Origin: an uncultured Bacillota bacterium
Lineage (GTDB): Bacteria; Bacillota_I; Bacilli_A; RFN20; CAG-826
Assembly: GCA_946623775.1 (NCBI GenBank)
Contig: CAMORJ010000004.1
Coordinates: 1-42,843 of the forward strand
Direction: 5' to 3'
Length of the DNA: 42,843 nucleotides
The position numbers were made by a program, and so were the translations under genes. The notes beneath the pieces were generated by a model. That model did not search any database. It saw nothing but the letters and a program-made list of their open reading frames with translations, and was not told the origin of the DNA. Shown in pieces: positions 41,536-42,843 of this stretch. The first letter of the stretch is position 1. The number at the start of each line of letters is the position of its first letter.

Positions 41536-42185
41536 TCCAGAGCCTCCGTTAAATCCGAGGAGCTTAGTAGCATTTTTTTGCATGGCTCCCCATATTCTTC
41601 GATATGATGGCTAACCACGATGATGGTCATGCCATGCTCTTTGTTCAAGTGACTTAAGATGTTTCGGATGTCTTCTCTGCTCGATTCATCTATTCCGGTG
41701 TCAGGCTCATCGAGAAGGAGCAAATCAGGCTGCGTAATCAGGCATTTAGCCAACCTTGCTTTTTGCTGTTGCCCGCCAGATAGCTCATCGAGCCTTCTGT
41801 ATTTCAAATCCGTTAGTTTGAAAACGGCCAGCCAGTCATCCACTTTTTGCCAATCAATAGTCTTCATGAACGAAAATGGACGATTCTTTATGCCTAGAGA
41901 CACAATTTCCCTGACGTTTAGCGCAAAGGAAGAACGTTTATCGGCATCCAATTGAGAAAGGTAGCTAATTCGAGGAGCGGAAACGGTAATCGAGCCTTTG
42001 TCGGGCTTGGCAATGCCCGCAATCAGTTTCAGCAACGTTGATTTTCCGATGCCATTTGGACCCGAAAGGATATAGTAGGCACCTTTATCGACGGAGAAAG
42101 TCAGGTCCGAAAAAACACGATTATCGTCGTCGTAATGATAATCCAGCCCATTGGCGCTTAGGATTGTCTCATTTAATCTAGACAT
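41532..42185 (-). CDS. znuC: Zinc/manganese ABC transporter ATP-binding protein
   Basis: A 217-aa ATPase: Walker A GPNGIGKST (42-50), ABC signature LSGGQQQKARLAKCL, Walker B LLLLDEPDTGID and switch His VVSHHIEE. It energises import through the permease encoded next. It overlaps the end of the binding-protein gene by 13 bases and the permease gene by 4, so the three are translated together. Length is at the short end for the family. Confidence 0.95.
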   Translation of the reverse strand: MSRLNETILSANGLDYHYDDDNRVFSDLTFSVDKGAYYILSGPNGIGKSTLLKLIAGIAKPDKGSITVSAPRISYLSQLDADKRSSFALNVREIVSLGIKNRPFSFMKTIDWQKVDDWLAVFKLTDLKYRRLDELSGGQQQKARLAKCLITQPDLLLLDEPDTGIDESSREDIRNILSHLNKEHGMTIIVVSHHIEEYGEPCKKMLLSSSDLTEALE

Positions 42186-42843
42186 TCCTTCAGAACCTCC
42201 AGATTTTCGCGCATGATTGAAAGGAAATCCTCTCCTTTTTCATAATTACCATCGTCAACGCATTCGTAGCAAGAGAGTTCCCGATATTCAACGGAATAAT
42301 CTCTTTTCGCAAGTTCGGATACAACGGTTTGGACAAATCCGGGAGAGTCCAATTCCTCCAAAAACAGATAGCGTACCCCGTTATTTTGAATAAAATCGAC
42401 GATTTCCTTTAGTCTAGAAGAGCTTGGTTCATGATCGGCCAAGTCGCCAATCCCAACCTGGGTCAATCCGAAATCGGAAGCCAAATATCCAAACGCCTCG
42501 TGGCTGGTGACTATATAAGGGGATTCTAAAGCGCCATCTTCGAGGGCCTCGGTATAAGAGGCTTCCACTTTATCAAAAGCCGTCAAAGCCTCCGAGAGAT
42601 TGGCTTTGTAGTAGTCGGAATTTTGTGTATCGAGCTCACAGATTTTATCAGCGATGTCTTTTAGCATCTGTTTGTCTCTTTCGAATGAGAGCCAGGCGTG
42701 AGGATCTTCTTGCCCGTCTTGGACGATGAACTTTACGTTTCCTGTGATTTCAAATTTTGCTTTAGGCTTCAGATTTTCTGCCCATGGATCGATGCCATGC
42801 CCAAATGTCAGAAGAAGATCAGACGATTCGATGAACGCCATCT
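42173..42843 (-). CDS. znuA: Zinc/manganese-binding protein of an ABC transporter, 5' end cut off
   Basis: A cluster-9 (TroA/ZnuA) substrate-binding protein. The last 222-223 residues are present and the frame is open through the right edge, so the signal peptide and first metal ligand are outside; the Met near 42841 is probably internal. Visible are the second ligand region EDPHAWLSFERDKQML, the third TSHEAFGYLASDFGL, and the terminal domain with LFLEELDSPGFVQTVVSELA carrying the likely acidic ligand near the C-terminus. No His-rich loop occurs in the part seen. First gene of the znuACB operon. Confidence 0.9.
   Translation of the reverse strand, partial: MAFIESSDLLLTFGHGIDPWAENLKPKAKFEITGNVKFIVQDGQEDPHAWLSFERDKQMLKDIADKICELDTQNSDYYKANLSEALTAFDKVEASYTEALEDGALESPYIVTSHEAFGYLASDFGLTQVGIGDLADHEPSSSRLKEIVDFIQNNGVRYLFLEELDSPGFVQTVVSELAKRDYSVEYRELSCYECVDDGNYEKGEDFLSIMRENLEVLKECLD

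Noticed and set aside
1..42843. CRISPR arrays, insertion sequences, phage genes, riboswitches
   Set aside because: No regularly spaced repeats, transposase or integrase motifs, or recognisable riboswitch cores were found in the gaps, which are mostly under 150 bases.

Overview
The window looks like a chromosomal segment of an uncultured member of the Bacillota, probably a Bacilli/Erysipelotrichia-type gut lineage. This is inferred from gene families: YlmH-type S4 protein, PepF, CarD-like regulator, FruK, ZnuACB-type uptake, Gram-positive style lipoproteins, and no outer-membrane genes. Coding DNA is near 50 % GC and intergenic DNA is AT-rich. TGA is used as a stop and Trp is TGG, so the genetic code is standard. 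No insertion sequence, phage module or CRISPR array was seen.

Layout. (1) 1-11.6 kb, minus strand: a DUF5677-like gene cut by the left edge, glycerol kinase, and an operon of a 2306-residue repetitive membrane-anchored protein followed by a YigZ/IMPACT protein and an Xaa-Pro aminopeptidase. (2) 11.6-17.4 kb: a coupled operon of zinc-ribbon CPBP protease, TraX-like protein and thioredoxin, then tRNA-Asp and tRNA-Gly, then 3-methyladenine glycosylase with RdgB (DNA and nucleotide-pool repair), a YhhN family protein and an MFS transporter. (3) 17.4-21.2 kb: a lipoprotein with InlB-like and BspA-like repeats, a small membrane protein, a CarD-like regulator and a lone HypB. (4) 21.5-31.1 kb: the most unusual part, a three-gene operon of secreted or anchored proteins in which two very large proteins (1231 and 1145 aa) are tandem paralogues, followed by a membrane-bound XRE regulator and a Ser-rich lipoprotein. 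(5) 31.2-37.8 kb: oligoendopeptidase F, a membrane protein, a flavodoxin, two unknown proteins, YlmH and a HAD phosphatase. (6) 37.8-42.8 kb: an XRE regulator with an unknown partner, a roughly 1-kb AT-rich gap with repeats and possible gene debris, 1-phosphofructokinase and a zinc/manganese ABC transporter cut by the right edge.

Expression architecture is distinctive. At least eight first-in-unit genes have a TATAAT-like -10 hexamer exactly six bases before the ATG and no Shine-Dalgarno, which predicts leaderless mRNAs. Operon-internal genes mostly carry good Shine-Dalgarno sites or overlap the upstream stop codon. This pattern also corrects several start codons. Convergent genes are packed so tightly that two intrinsic terminators lie inside the 3' end of the opposing coding sequence.

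All identifications were made by reading motifs in the translated sequence; no database search was possible.
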